Source: Posidonia oceanica (lineage: Eukaryota > Streptophyta > Magnoliopsida > Alismatales > Posidoniaceae). From it: DNA of 64,000 bases. This document shows positions 32,114 through 41,840 of this stretch, one piece after another. The stretch is taken from the NCBI GenBank assembly GCA_037176725.1, contig JAZBRS010000026.1, forward strand, positions 148,067,501-148,131,500. Reading direction: 5' to 3'. The notes beneath the pieces are model-generated. The model was not told where the DNA came from, searched no databases, and worked only from the letters and a program-made list of their open reading frames with translations. Positions within the stretch are counted from its first letter, which is position 1; each line of letters opens with the position of its first letter. A program made the position numbers and the translations under genes.

Positions 32114-35100
32114 CTAAGGAGCACTCTCTCCCACACCCTCGGGAACTGAAGCAGGAGTCGGAGAGAGAGCGGTAGGAGGACGAGGCGACTGCTGAACAGA
32201 AATGCCTGACGGAGCCTTGGAAACGGACCGAGAGTGGTGGCTAGCTGACCGATGACTCGGTACAGAAAGAACGAGCACCCCGAGCCTGGCACCTGCTAAA
32301 AAGGCAAACCTCTGGTAATGCCCAAGCTTAAGCTCAAGCTGGGAGATAACCCCCGCCGTGCCCTGAGGAGAGAAGCAATCAAAATGTCTGATGCAAACAA
32401 GGACATGGAAGACGTAAAGAAGCGCTGAATTAAATCATACCGTCTGAGATTGGGCAATTTCGGTGTCCCTGTCGGCAACCTGCTGCTCCAACTCCCGGAT
32501 TCGAGCACTGCTGGCAGCAACTGTCCCCTCCAGTTCCTCCAACCTCCCGACAGAGCTGGCAGCTATGAAGTCACCAGCCCGCTCCCTCAGCTCGCTCTCT
32601 AAATAAGCAACCCACAAGCAATGGTGTCAGGACCAAGGGAATTTCAAAAGCAGGAATAAAATAAAGGCATGTTTACCTTCTCCTGGAGATGGGAGATCAC
32701 CTCTGAGTGGTCCAGTGGAGGAGCACTACTCGTTGAAGGCTAAAAAGAAAGATTCAAGTCAGTTACAATTCATAGTCAGACTATAAAGGCTACACGTGAA
32801 GATACCTAAGAGGCAGAGGCACGCAGGCGATCAATCTCTCTGGTCAGAACGGAGAGCTGCTGAGTCAAGTGGCTCTCCTATTGAGCCTGCTCATCTACCA
32901 CCTTGAGCTGCAAAAGAAAGAAAGCAAGTCAGCCAAATTGAATTAACTGTCTACAAAATGAAATTTAGAAGCTCACCGCTATCTCCAGCTGGGCTCGGGA
33001 AGATTGAACCTCCTCTAGTAGAGCCGCACGGGACACTACCGCCTCCCCGGGATTTGTGTCCCCCAAAGGAAGGTTCCCGTGCCCAAGGAAGTGGGACCGG
33101 TGGAAGATCATCAAAGAAGAAAACTCCTGGTCTATCCACTCAGCCCACACCGCCTCGTCCTCCTCTGTAGCATCCGTCGGAACAAGAGAACCACAACGGG
33201 CCCAGTCCAAGAGCTGTGGACCGTAGACGTCCACCCAATGGCGAGCACGGCTGCCCCCACCGCGTGTCTCTCACCAAACCCGGTGAGGAGGAGGTAGAGG
33301 TTGAGCCTGTCGGTGCCCCAGCTGTCGTATCGCCCTGCCAATCTGCTGGAAGTGATAGTGGTTCCAACAGTAGATCCATACGTCCCGGTCGAAAATGGCT
33401 CGATCACGGGCAATCTCAGGGACGTCTACATGCTCTCCCTCAGCATATGGACGCCAAACCACCTGAAAGGAGCAATACATGTCAGCAAGCAGCATAAATA
33501 AATAAACAAAATCTGAAAGAAGCAAATTACCTGAGCCAGGACAAGGAGCTCGAAAAGTAGACGACCGACATAACGGTTGTCATCAGCAGGCTCAAGGGCC
33601 TGCTCAGCAGCGGCCCAAAACTGTCCCCGAGGAAAGGAGACACCGGTAAGAGGAACCGGAGGAGGGGCAGGTCGTAGAAAGGCGAAATGGTCCCATGCCC
33701 ACTTCTACATGCAAAACAAGGAAGCTGTTAGCAAGAATATAATATCCAGTGCAAGCTTAAATATGTAGATTTTACATGAAGGAAGGGCAGGTTCCCGCCT
33801 GGTTGGCGAGAACTGCCGTCAGTGAAGCGGAAGAGGGTGGAGTACAGGTGCGCCAAGCTAGCCGCACCCCAGGCGTACCCTCCTACACGCTCCAAGTCTG
33901 CCAGGAGAGGAAGGAACCATGCCGAGAGCTTCGAGGAGGAGTGTGAAAAGAGCACCTCCCCGAACAGCACTAGGACGAAGGCCCGCAGCTGCTGGTCGGC
34001 CTCCATGCCCGGTTCGGCTACTGTCTTCGCCAGCTCACTAACTCGGCAAACACGGAAGTGATCACCACAAGCTGCTGCTCGCTCATGGCTAATTGACGTC
34101 CAACAAGCTCCTGCGCTAAGGCTGAGTAGCCCGAGCGCACCTGCCCCATCACTAGTCTGCCCGTGACCCAGAAACCGGTCAACCGCACCATGTCCTCAAG
34201 GGAGAGGACAAACTCGTCCGCCCTCGTGATGATCGAGCTTGTGTGGAAGTTCCACCGCTCTACGACAGCCTCCAGGAACATCGGACGGAGGGGAAAGTCT
34301 GGGATAGACAAGAAGTGCCCAAATCCCATCTGATCCAGACGCTCTTGCTGGAAAGTAGCCAACAAGGCGTAGGACCGGCGGACCTGACCCCAGTAGCAAC
34401 GGGTCACGGCCGGTGCTCGACTCTACAAGCAAGCAAGAGAACCATCAGTCAGGATGAAATAATTGAATAAAATGAGAAAAAAAAAATGAAAAGATGTCTA
34501 CCTGCCCCCTCGAAGCTAGTGTGCCAGTGGTGTACTCTGATCGAGACGCGTCCCTACGCGGTCCCGATGCCTGCACCTCGTCCCGAGGGATTTGCTCCCG
34601 CCAGTAGTCCGGGGGATCCCTCGCGTCGCCCTCCGCCTCCCGTCGAACGAAGTCGACTATGTTCCGCCACCAGCCGTCGTCCTCGCCAAATTGCACGAGG
34701 AAGGGGTCGATCGGCCTCGCCTCTAGCACCTCCGTAGGCCCCACCTCGTCTAGGCCAACCTCGGGCCTCGTCTCCGAGACCGTCTCCTTCGAATCCTCGT
34801 AACTGAAAGAACTGCTGGAACCGGAGTCCGCCTCCGCCGTCGTCTCTACAGCCTCCTCGGAACCTGAGTCCGCTTCCACGGCCTCCGCGGAACCAGAGTC
34901 CGCCCCCACGGCATCCCCACTGGCCGTCGCCTCAGCCTCCATGGCGTCGCCACCAGCCGCCACCTCGGCCTCCGCAGCACCACCACCAACAGCCCACATC
35001 TTCGCTCCCGTAGCCTCGGCGTCGCCGCCAATGGTCACCTCGGTCCCTGCCACGTCACCACCGGCCGCCACTGTCTCCGCCGCAGTTCGGCACGCCTCCA

Positions 35101-35470
35101 CGGCCACCCCAAAAGCCACCTCCGGTTCAACCACCCGGGCCACCGCTCCCATAGCCACAAGACCGGCCTCTATAGGCGCAGCCCTGCCTGCCACGGCCTC
35201 GTCAGCGACCTTCGCAGCCCTCGCCGCCGTCTCCCCCGCCGCTGGGCCAGTAGCCACCATCTTCGACGAAGGCTCGCCGAAGGGTGAAGGTCCCGCCCGA
35301 GCCCTTTTCGCCGTCCAGGTGTAGAAATGAGAAATCCTCTTCTCCATCGGAGTGATCTCGCCGGAATAGGGAAGGAAGATCGCTGGAGAGCTCTCTAGCG
35401 CTGGAGAAGAAGAAGAAAAGAGGAGCAGCTGGCCACCCATGGCGTAGGACGAGGGCATTATACCTTTCAA
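32114..35470 (-). pseudogene. Antisense gene 2 of B: plant mobile domain (PMD) protein with coiled-coil tail, eight exons, broken
   Basis: Exons read on the - strand: 35470-34502, 34422-33776, 33704-33531, 33462-32977, 32907-32806, 32739-32677, 32596-32441, 32362-32114. All junctions are GT-AG and phase 0, and codon counts come out whole, except one apparent 1-nt loss near 34045. Exon 1 is Ala/Glu-rich and acidic. Exon 2 carries the PMD signature FLEAVVERWNFHT then LSLEDMVRLTGFWVTG. Exons 3-4 continue it with VVWRPYAEG and RAIRQLGHRQ. Exons 5-7 are heptad-rich (IRELEQQVADRD). The tail is Ser/Pro-rich and ends at TAG 32114-32116. Total is about 947 codons. Premature stops: TGA 33273-33271, TAG 32880-32878, TAG 32808-32806. 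It is antisense to pol. Role unknown; PMD proteins (MAIN/MAIL-type) act in plant nuclei. Confidence 0.8.
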
Positions 35471-35487
35471 TGTTATCCACGTGAATT

Positions 35488-35632
35488 GCTGCGTCCAACA
35501 CCTCGGGAAGAAGAAATGTTATACGCGCCCTATGGCTCGTCCAACGTTTTGAGAGTTAAAACGTTATCCGCTGTTTTCCCAGCGTACAACGTTGGTCGCT
35601 CCATTTTCAACGTACAACATTTTAAGTTCAGG
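35488..35632 (-). promoter_or_regulatory. AACGTT cluster 2, upstream of antisense gene 2
   Basis: Contains CGTCCAACGTTTTG, AAAACGTTATCCG, GCGTACAACGTTGG and AACGTACAAC, 18-160 nt before the ATG at 35470. Confidence 0.45.
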
Positions 35633-35737
35633 GAAGTGTTCCGAATTCTGATGCTTTCATTCAACTCATACGAATTCATTTAAAAAAGACAAAAGAGACG
35701 AAATAAATTTTATTGATGATAATTGATACATTTCTAA

Positions 35738-37096
35738 CTACATCTTCTGTCTCTTTGAAGGAAATTCAATGAACAACTTAGGCCGCACGCCCTCATACCA
35801 AGCGTCATAAGTAGCAAGAGAGATGGCTTCGCGGTCCGCGTTCGAGTTCTCCCATGCAAAAAGGACTTGATTTCGCCCCTTCCCGTCCCAAGTGCCAGCC
35901 TGATAGAAAACCTGAATGATGTCCCCGAGAGTGTCCCTCAAGCACGGGAGAATCATGTCGGAGAAGCGAGGCAAGGGAGGTATAGCCCGAGGAGTGCCCA
36001 GCATTGAGAAGCATCGCTGAGGGTTGTACCTCACAAACTCGGTCGCCCCAATCAGCGTCAAGAAGGACGCTGGGTCAGACACTATCCTGAAAGACGAGGG
36101 AGGACTGAAGGAGTCCATCTAGGGCTTGATCTCACAAGCACATAAGCGGCGAAGGTACTCCTCCAGGGGAAGGCTAGCATCAAGAGCAGGCCGAAGAAAA
36201 TGTTCCTCTAACTAGTGCAGAACAAGGAAAGGTGAGCCGAAGAATGGTCCACCGAGGCAGGCGCTGGATAAGCCCCAGATGGTAAAAGCCAAAACAGACT
36301 GACTCAAGCATTTCTCCAGATTACGAACACAGATGCACATGAGCTCAGCATGGTAGGCACTAATGGTCAGGGCTTCATTTGGGAAGAGTACCAGTCCCCC
36401 AATCAGAATGAAGACACATTCCAAGCAGGAAGCCTCAGAGCGGATGTTGTCGCGCTGTTTCCAGAAGAATTTCCACAAGGAGGAGAGTTTGATACAGCCA
36501 TCTAACACCAGGTCCTCCGGCACAACAACAGATCCAAAGATGCGCTTTAAGAGAGAAAAAGAGCCTACCACCCCTATTGGCAAAAGGTAGGCATCCCTGC
36601 AGTAAATGGACGGGTCGGCCTGTCGAGTACCTAAAATGGCGCTCACCTCCTCCAAAAGGATGGTCAACTCCCTCGAAGAAGAAAAGAACATGTGGGTCAA
36701 AGGATTCCACAGCCTGCAAAGGCCGAAAAGCACCTTCCAGTCAACAGGTTGCCGTAGCTAGCGAAGGGCCTGACAGAGACCAGCCTCCTCCAAGTGTTCC
36801 CGATACTTCTTCAAAGCCCAAGAGCAGAATTGTTGAACCTAGTCCAACTAATAGGCTTTTGAGTCACAGTTATTGTTGACGGAGGATAGGGGCTATGAAG
36901 TAAGAAAAATCAGGAGAGATAAAGAGATACAAGAATGGGAGTATGGGGTAGTAATGAAAACAGGAAGTACCTTCTCATGCACCAAAAGGTTTGCCAAATG
37001 GTTAGGTATAGCCTCCAGTTGAAGTTGCACCATGTCGAAAGGAGAGGAAAAGACGGCCACTTGGAAAGCATGGCGCGGGATATCACTCAAATCCAT
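35738..37096 (-). pseudogene. Antisense gene 3 of B: DUF7745-like protein, two exons, broken by TAG codons only
   Basis: Exon 1 is 37096-36971 (42 codons, ending AAG|GTACTT). Exon 2 is 36892-35738 after a TTCTTACTTCATAG acceptor. The intron is 78 nt, phase 0. Exon 2 stays in one frame for 385 codons, giving 426 residues. Hallmarks are LWNPLTHMFF, LLEEVSAILG, LAFTIWGLSSA then GSPFLVLH, and YNPQRCFSMLG. Five premature stops, all TAG (36850, 36841, 36760, 36214 and 36121, first bases on -), and no frameshift. At several of them the relatives have Trp or Gln, so G-to-A or C-to-T changes explain the breaks. It is a diverged duplicate of gene 1, on the other side of gene 2. An upstream in-frame ATG at 37120 is possible. 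Confidence 0.75.
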
Positions 37097-37287
37097 GAGG
37101 AGAAGCACAATTCTGAGCAAGTAAAAAAAATCAATAAAGAAAGGAAGATTGATGTTTGAACTACAAGATTCATGCCAAGATGGGGTCTAATATAGGCCGT
37201 GGAGTTTTCATCAGAATGGAAACCCAAAGAAAATCAGAGATTTACTGCCAAAACGGTGGTGCCCGAACAGGAAAGATAGCAGCCTAT

Positions 37288-37382
37288 CTCGCGACGTTAT
37301 ACGCAGCTGCCTTGCCGTCCAACGTTAGCCACGATAGTTGAACCATCCAACGTTGAACGCTAAAAATCAAGCGTCCAACAAA
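37288..37382 (-). promoter_or_regulatory. AACGTT cluster 1, upstream of antisense gene 3
   Basis: GCGACGTTATACG, CCGTCCAACGTTAG, CATCCAACGTTGAACG and GCGTCCAAC lie about 190-285 nt before the ATG at 37096. Confidence 0.45.
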
Positions 37383-37466
37383 TCAAAGCAGAATTGAGAG
37401 CAAATCAGAGAACCCCGGAGCACAACCAGGCCAACAAAGCAAGCAAAGCCAAAGAAGTATCCTTTT

Positions 37467-38415
37467 CGACCCCCTTGGGCAATCACCTTGGCATGTCATG
37501 TTTTCGACCCCCTTGGGCAATCCCCTTGGCACGTCATCTTTTTATTTTCGACCCCCTTGGGCAATCCCCTTGGCACGTCATGTTTTTATTTTCGACCCCC
37601 TTGGGCAATCCTCATGGCATGTCATGTTTTTATTTTCGACCCCCTTGGGCCATCCCTTTGGCACGTCATGTTTTTATTTTCGACCCCCTTGGGCAATACC
37701 CTTGGCACGTCATGTTTTTATTTTCGACTCCCTTGGGCAATCCCCTTGGCACGTCATGCTTTTATTTTCGACCCCCTTAAGCAATCCCCTTGGCACGTCA
37801 TGTCTTTATTTTCGACCCCCTTGGGCAATCCCCTTGGCACATCATGTTTTTATTTTCGACCCCCTTGGGCAATCCCCATGGCATGTCATGTTTTTATTTT
37901 CGACCCCCTTGGGCCATCCCCTTGGCACATCGTGTTTTTATTTTCGACCCCCTTAGGCAATCCCCTTGGCTCATCATGTTCTTGTTTTCGACCCCCTTGG
38001 ACCATCCCCTTGGCACGTCATGTCTTTATTTTCGACCTCCTTGGGCAATCCCCTTGGCACACCATGTTTTTATTTTCGACCCCCTTGGGCAATCCCCGTG
38101 GCATGTCATGTTTTTATTTTTTGACCCCCTTGGGTCATCCCCTTGGCATGTCATGTTTTTATTTTTCACCCCCTTGGGCAATCCCCTTGGCACGTCATGT
38201 CTTTATTTTCGACCCCCTTGGGCAATCCCTTTGGCACGTCATGTCTTTATTTTCGACCCCCTTGGGCAATCCCCTTGGCACGTCATGTTTTGTTTTCGAC
38301 CCCCTTGGGCAATCCTCTTGGCACGTCATGCTTTTATTTTCAACCCCCTTGGGCAATCCCCCTAGCACGTCATGTTTTGTTTTCGACCCCCTTGGGCAAT
38401 CCCCTTGGCAAGTCT
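37467..38415 (+). repeat. 44-bp tandem array of B
   Basis: About 21-22 units read CGACCCCCTTGGGCAATCCC then CTTGGCACGTCATG then a T-rich tail. The first units are shorter. A single unit of the downstream ~30-bp family sits before it (about 37408-37440), so this array has expanded inside the other one. Long open frames in all three + frames are due to repeat composition. Confidence 0.9.
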
Positions 38416-39305
38416 ATAAAGATCCCCGGAGCATAACCGGGACAATAAAGCAATGATCCCCGGAACACAATCGGACAAACAAAGCAAATCCAATCAACAA
38501 AGATCCTCGGAGCACAACTGGGATAACAAAGCAAACCAATCAAAGCAAGGAACCCCGGAGCATAACCGGGACACCAAAGCAAAAGAACCCCAGAGCGTAA
38601 CTGGGACACCAAAGCAAAAGAACCCCGGAGCGTAACCGGGACACCAAAGCAAAGACCCCCGGAGCATAACCGGGACACCAAAGCAAAGTTCCCCGAAGCA
38701 TAACCAGGATACCAAAGCAAAGATCCCCGGAGCATAACCAGGACATCAAAGCAAGGATCCCCAGAGCACAACTGGACAAACAAAGCAAACCCAATCTGCA
38801 AGGATCCCCGGAGCATAACTGGGATACCAAAGCAAAGACCCCCGGAGCATAACCAGGACATCAAAGCAAAAGACCCCCGGAGCATAACCGGGACATCAAA
38901 GCAAAGACCCCTGGAGCATAACCGGGATACTAAAGCAAAGATCCCCGGAGCATGATCGGGACATCAAAGCAAAGATCCCCGGAGCATAACCGGGATAACA
39001 AAGCAAACCAATCAAAAGTAGGTACCCCAGAGCACAACCGGACAAACAAAGCAAACCCCAGAGCACAACCAGACAAACAAAGCAAACCCCGGAGCACAAC
39101 CGGATAAATAAAGCAAACCTCGAAGCACAACCGGATAACAAAGTAAACCAATCAAAAGCAGGTACCCCGGAGCACAACCGGACAAACAAAGCAAACTCCG
39201 GAGCACAACCGGGTAAATAAAGCAAACCCCGGAGCACAACCGGACAAACAAAGCAAAAACAATCCAACAGCAGGTACCCCAGAGCACAACCGGGTCAACA
39301 AAGCA
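38416..39305 (+). repeat. ~30-bp hairpin tandem array of B
   Basis: About 25-30 units, typically CCCCGGAGCATAACCGGGAC followed by an ACCAAAGCAAAGA-like linker. CCCGG and CCGGG pair around AGCATAA. Some units read CCCAG..CTGGG (38590-38606), a matched change on both arms; others have CCGG..CCGG or one-sided changes. The position, just before B's 3' end, mirrors the hairpin arrays of X. Confidence 0.82.
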
Positions 39306-39317
39306 AAGCCAACGGTA

Positions 39318-39412
39318 TTAGTGAACCCATGCTCACTAACTCCTAGGTCAGAATATGATGGTCCTTGTCGAGAATGTAGGCAACATTCAATGAAAGGACA
39401 CTTGATTCTGAC
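39318..39412. other. Stem-loop and three-tier nested stem-loop in B
   Basis: TTAGTGA (39318-39324) pairs with TCACTAA (39333-39339). Then come three nested stems: GTCAGAAT (39347-39354) with ATTCTGAC (39405-39412), GTCCTT (39361-39366) with AAGGAC (39394-39399), and GAATGT (39372-39377) with ACATTC (39383-39388) around a 5-nt loop. Internal loops are nearly symmetrical. The structure ends 9 nt before the LTR3 junction. Confidence 0.7.
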
Positions 39413-39719
39413 AAATAAAGCTGTAGTAATCCCGGTGTTCAGATCGTCCATGCACACTGCCAAAGCTTGCGTGCACCGATCAGAATCAGGTTCACTATTA
39501 GCGGCTGTGTCCGAGAAGGAAGGCTTAACTCGAAAATACTTAAAAAAGGGAAAAAGGAAAGAAAAGAAGAAGATAAGACAAATCAGAGTCGCCACCGTGT
39601 CTATTAAGTCGGGAGACAAGGAAAACCAAGGAAATGCGTGAATAAACATGCAAACCAAGCAAAAGATGCCATGCAATGCAATGCAAAAGAAAAGAGATGC
39701 AAATGAATGCAAATGATAT

Positions 39720-39870
39720 GACTCATGCCTAGGATAAGGGCAATATAGTCATTACGGGCCAAGAGAAAGGGCAAGGACTCCTGTTACGTGCGGGGAAGGT
39801 GTTAGGCACTCCCGACAGGCCCAAGAATCGGTCTTTCTAGGCTTACGCTCGCATACGTAGGGAAATGCAG
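39720..39870 (-). other. Conserved U5-side core of LTR3
   Basis: Reverse complement of the 16875-17030 core with few changes (for example AAGGTGTTAGGCACTCCCGA on +). Confidence 0.6.
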
Positions 39871-40109
39871 ACTTTGAATGCCTAAGTGCCATGAATGCCT
39901 AATTAGATGCTCATAGGTGTGCTCTAAGTGATGGAATGCGATGCAAGGAATTAAATGTGCTATCTAAGCGCTCAGCATTGCTGTCTGTGTTCCGAACCGG
40001 GCGAACCCTGGTTTGTGAGAACTCCAGGCAGTAAGCATCATTGCCCTAAATGCAAATGCAGGCGATAAAACAAAACAGCAGTAAAACCAGGCAATGCGGG
40101 CGACATGCA

Positions 40110-40500
40110 AGGGAAAACAACGTCAAACACGCAAAACGATGCGAGAAACGAAGGTCGGCATGCAAAATGGTGCAAGAAACAAAGTAGGCACGCAAAACGG
40201 TGTAAGAAACAAAGCAGGCATGCAAAACGGTGCAAGAAACAAAGCAGGCACACGAAACGATGTAAGAAACAAAGTAGGCATGCGAAACGGTGCAAGAAAC
40301 AAAAGCCGGCATACAAAACGGTGCGAGAAACAACGTAGGCATGTAAAACGGTGTAAGAGACAAAGCAGGCACGTAAAACGGTGCGAGAAATAAAGCAAGC
40401 ACGCAAAATGGTGCAAGGAACAAAATGGACACGCAAAACGGTGCAAGAAATAAAGCAGGCACCCAAAACAGTGCAAGAAACAAGCGAAACAAAGCATCGT
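40110..40500 (-). repeat. CGTTTTGCG tandem array in LTR3
   Basis: About 13 units of 30 bp; on + they read GGCACGCAAAACGGTGCAAG then AAACAAAGCA. Confidence 0.82.
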
Positions 40501-41409
40501 AAAAGCCATGCAATGCAGATGTAAAAACATGTAAAGGGGGAGAGAAAAACAAGTAAGGAGAGGCAAGCGGTGTAAGTGTGAAAACAAACACTGCTTAAGG
40601 ACCACGTAATGCAGGTGTGAAGACCTACAAGGGGGAAAAAGGCAAGTGGAGGAATCACCACTATCCTGTGACTGTTTCCCACCAAAGTGTCCCACGATGT
40701 GTCTCGCACGCTGCCAAAAGCTCGCGGTGCAATCGGATCGTGGAAAAAGGGGGAAGAAGGTCGCAATCAGTAGTGAATCCAGGGGAAACTCAACCCAAAA
40801 ACACTAAGAGTATGTGAAAAGAGGAAGTAGAGTAGATAGGCAAGAAGAGGAAGTCCTAATCTATATGCTCAGAAAGCGCAATGCAAGAATAATGCATGCA
40901 ATGCAAATGATATGCAATGGAGTATTGTGCAGGAGTTCAGAAGGACTTACCTTGGAGATCCGAAGCCTGATCAGAGGAGAACTTGGTCAGCATTGAAGTC
41001 CGCTCCACTAGGGTGGTCCAGGTAGCTTGGTTGTTAAGATCCAGCAGTCCGATCAGAAGATATCCAGGCTTCAAGGCAGAAGGCCCAAGGGCCAGGGGAG
41101 AAGAAGGGATCTAAGTGTAAAAGGGGTCCTAGGGGTGTGCAGAACAGGTCCTCCCACGTACATGGGAGCTAAAAGTGCTTAAAAGTGTGCAAAAATGCTA
41201 AATGCAGTGATGCATGGGTGCAATGCATGCAAAAATGCAAAAAAGGACCTAAGTGTGATGTTTTAGAAAAGTTAAGGACCTATATGCAATGTTTTTGAAA
41301 AGTTAGGGGCTTATATGAAATGATTTTGAAAAGTTAGGGACCTATATGCAATATTTTTGAAAAGTTAAGGGTCTAAATGCAATGTTTTTGAAAACTTAAG
41401 AGTCTGGAT

Positions 41410-41840
41410 GCAAATAAAATAAAATGTAGGGTCTGAAATGCAATTTAATATGGTAAAGATGTAATTAAATGATTTTTCTAAGCATGTAGAGGATTGAAAT
41501 GTAATTTAAAATCATGCAGGGGCCAGAATGCAATTTTATAAGGAAAAAATGCAGTTAAATGATTTTTCTAAACATGCAAAGGACTGTAATGCAATTTAAA
41601 ATCATGTAGGGGCCAGAATGCAATTTTATAAGGAAAAAATGCAGTTAAATGATTTTTCTAAACATGCAAAGGATTGGAATGCAATTTAAAATCATGCAGG
41701 GACCAAAATGCAATTTTATAAGGAAACAAAGCAGTTAAATGATTTTTCTAAACATGCAAAGGACTAGAATGTAATTTAAAATCATGCAGGGGCCAGAATG
41801 CAATTTTATATGGAAAAAATGCAATTAAATGATGCTGTGC
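41410..41840 (-). repeat. 90-bp tandem repeats in LTR3
   Basis: At least four units, with AAAATCATGCAGG/AAAATCATGTAGG recurring at 41508, 41598 and 41688 (90-bp spacing). Each unit also has ATGCAATTTTATAAGG and GATTTTTCTAAACATGC. The same family is in LTR4. Confidence 0.85.

Larger units (their letters stand above)
25492..39421 (+). mobile_element. Element B: second Tat-like gypsy family, truncated by two insertions
   Basis: Orientation follows pol. The left end is cut inside reverse transcriptase by LTR2 and the right end by LTR3 of Y'. No LTR of B is visible, so B's termini are unknown. Order: pol 3' half, A-rich spacer, three antisense genes, 44-bp array, hairpin array, nested stem-loop. 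B's pol is clearly different in sequence from that of X but also has two RNase H domains. Confidence 0.75.

Noticed and set aside
29950..37096. Antisense genes as ordinary host genes in the orthodox sense
   Set aside because: They lie between B's pol and its 3' arrays, share DUF7745 with X, and decay like the element. Capture from a host gene long ago remains possible.
37394..38456. Long open frames over the 44-bp array (up to 322 codons in overlapping + frames)
   Set aside because: 44 is not a multiple of 3, so each unit is read in all frames and lacks stops by composition. The encoded peptide is a 44-residue periodic artefact.
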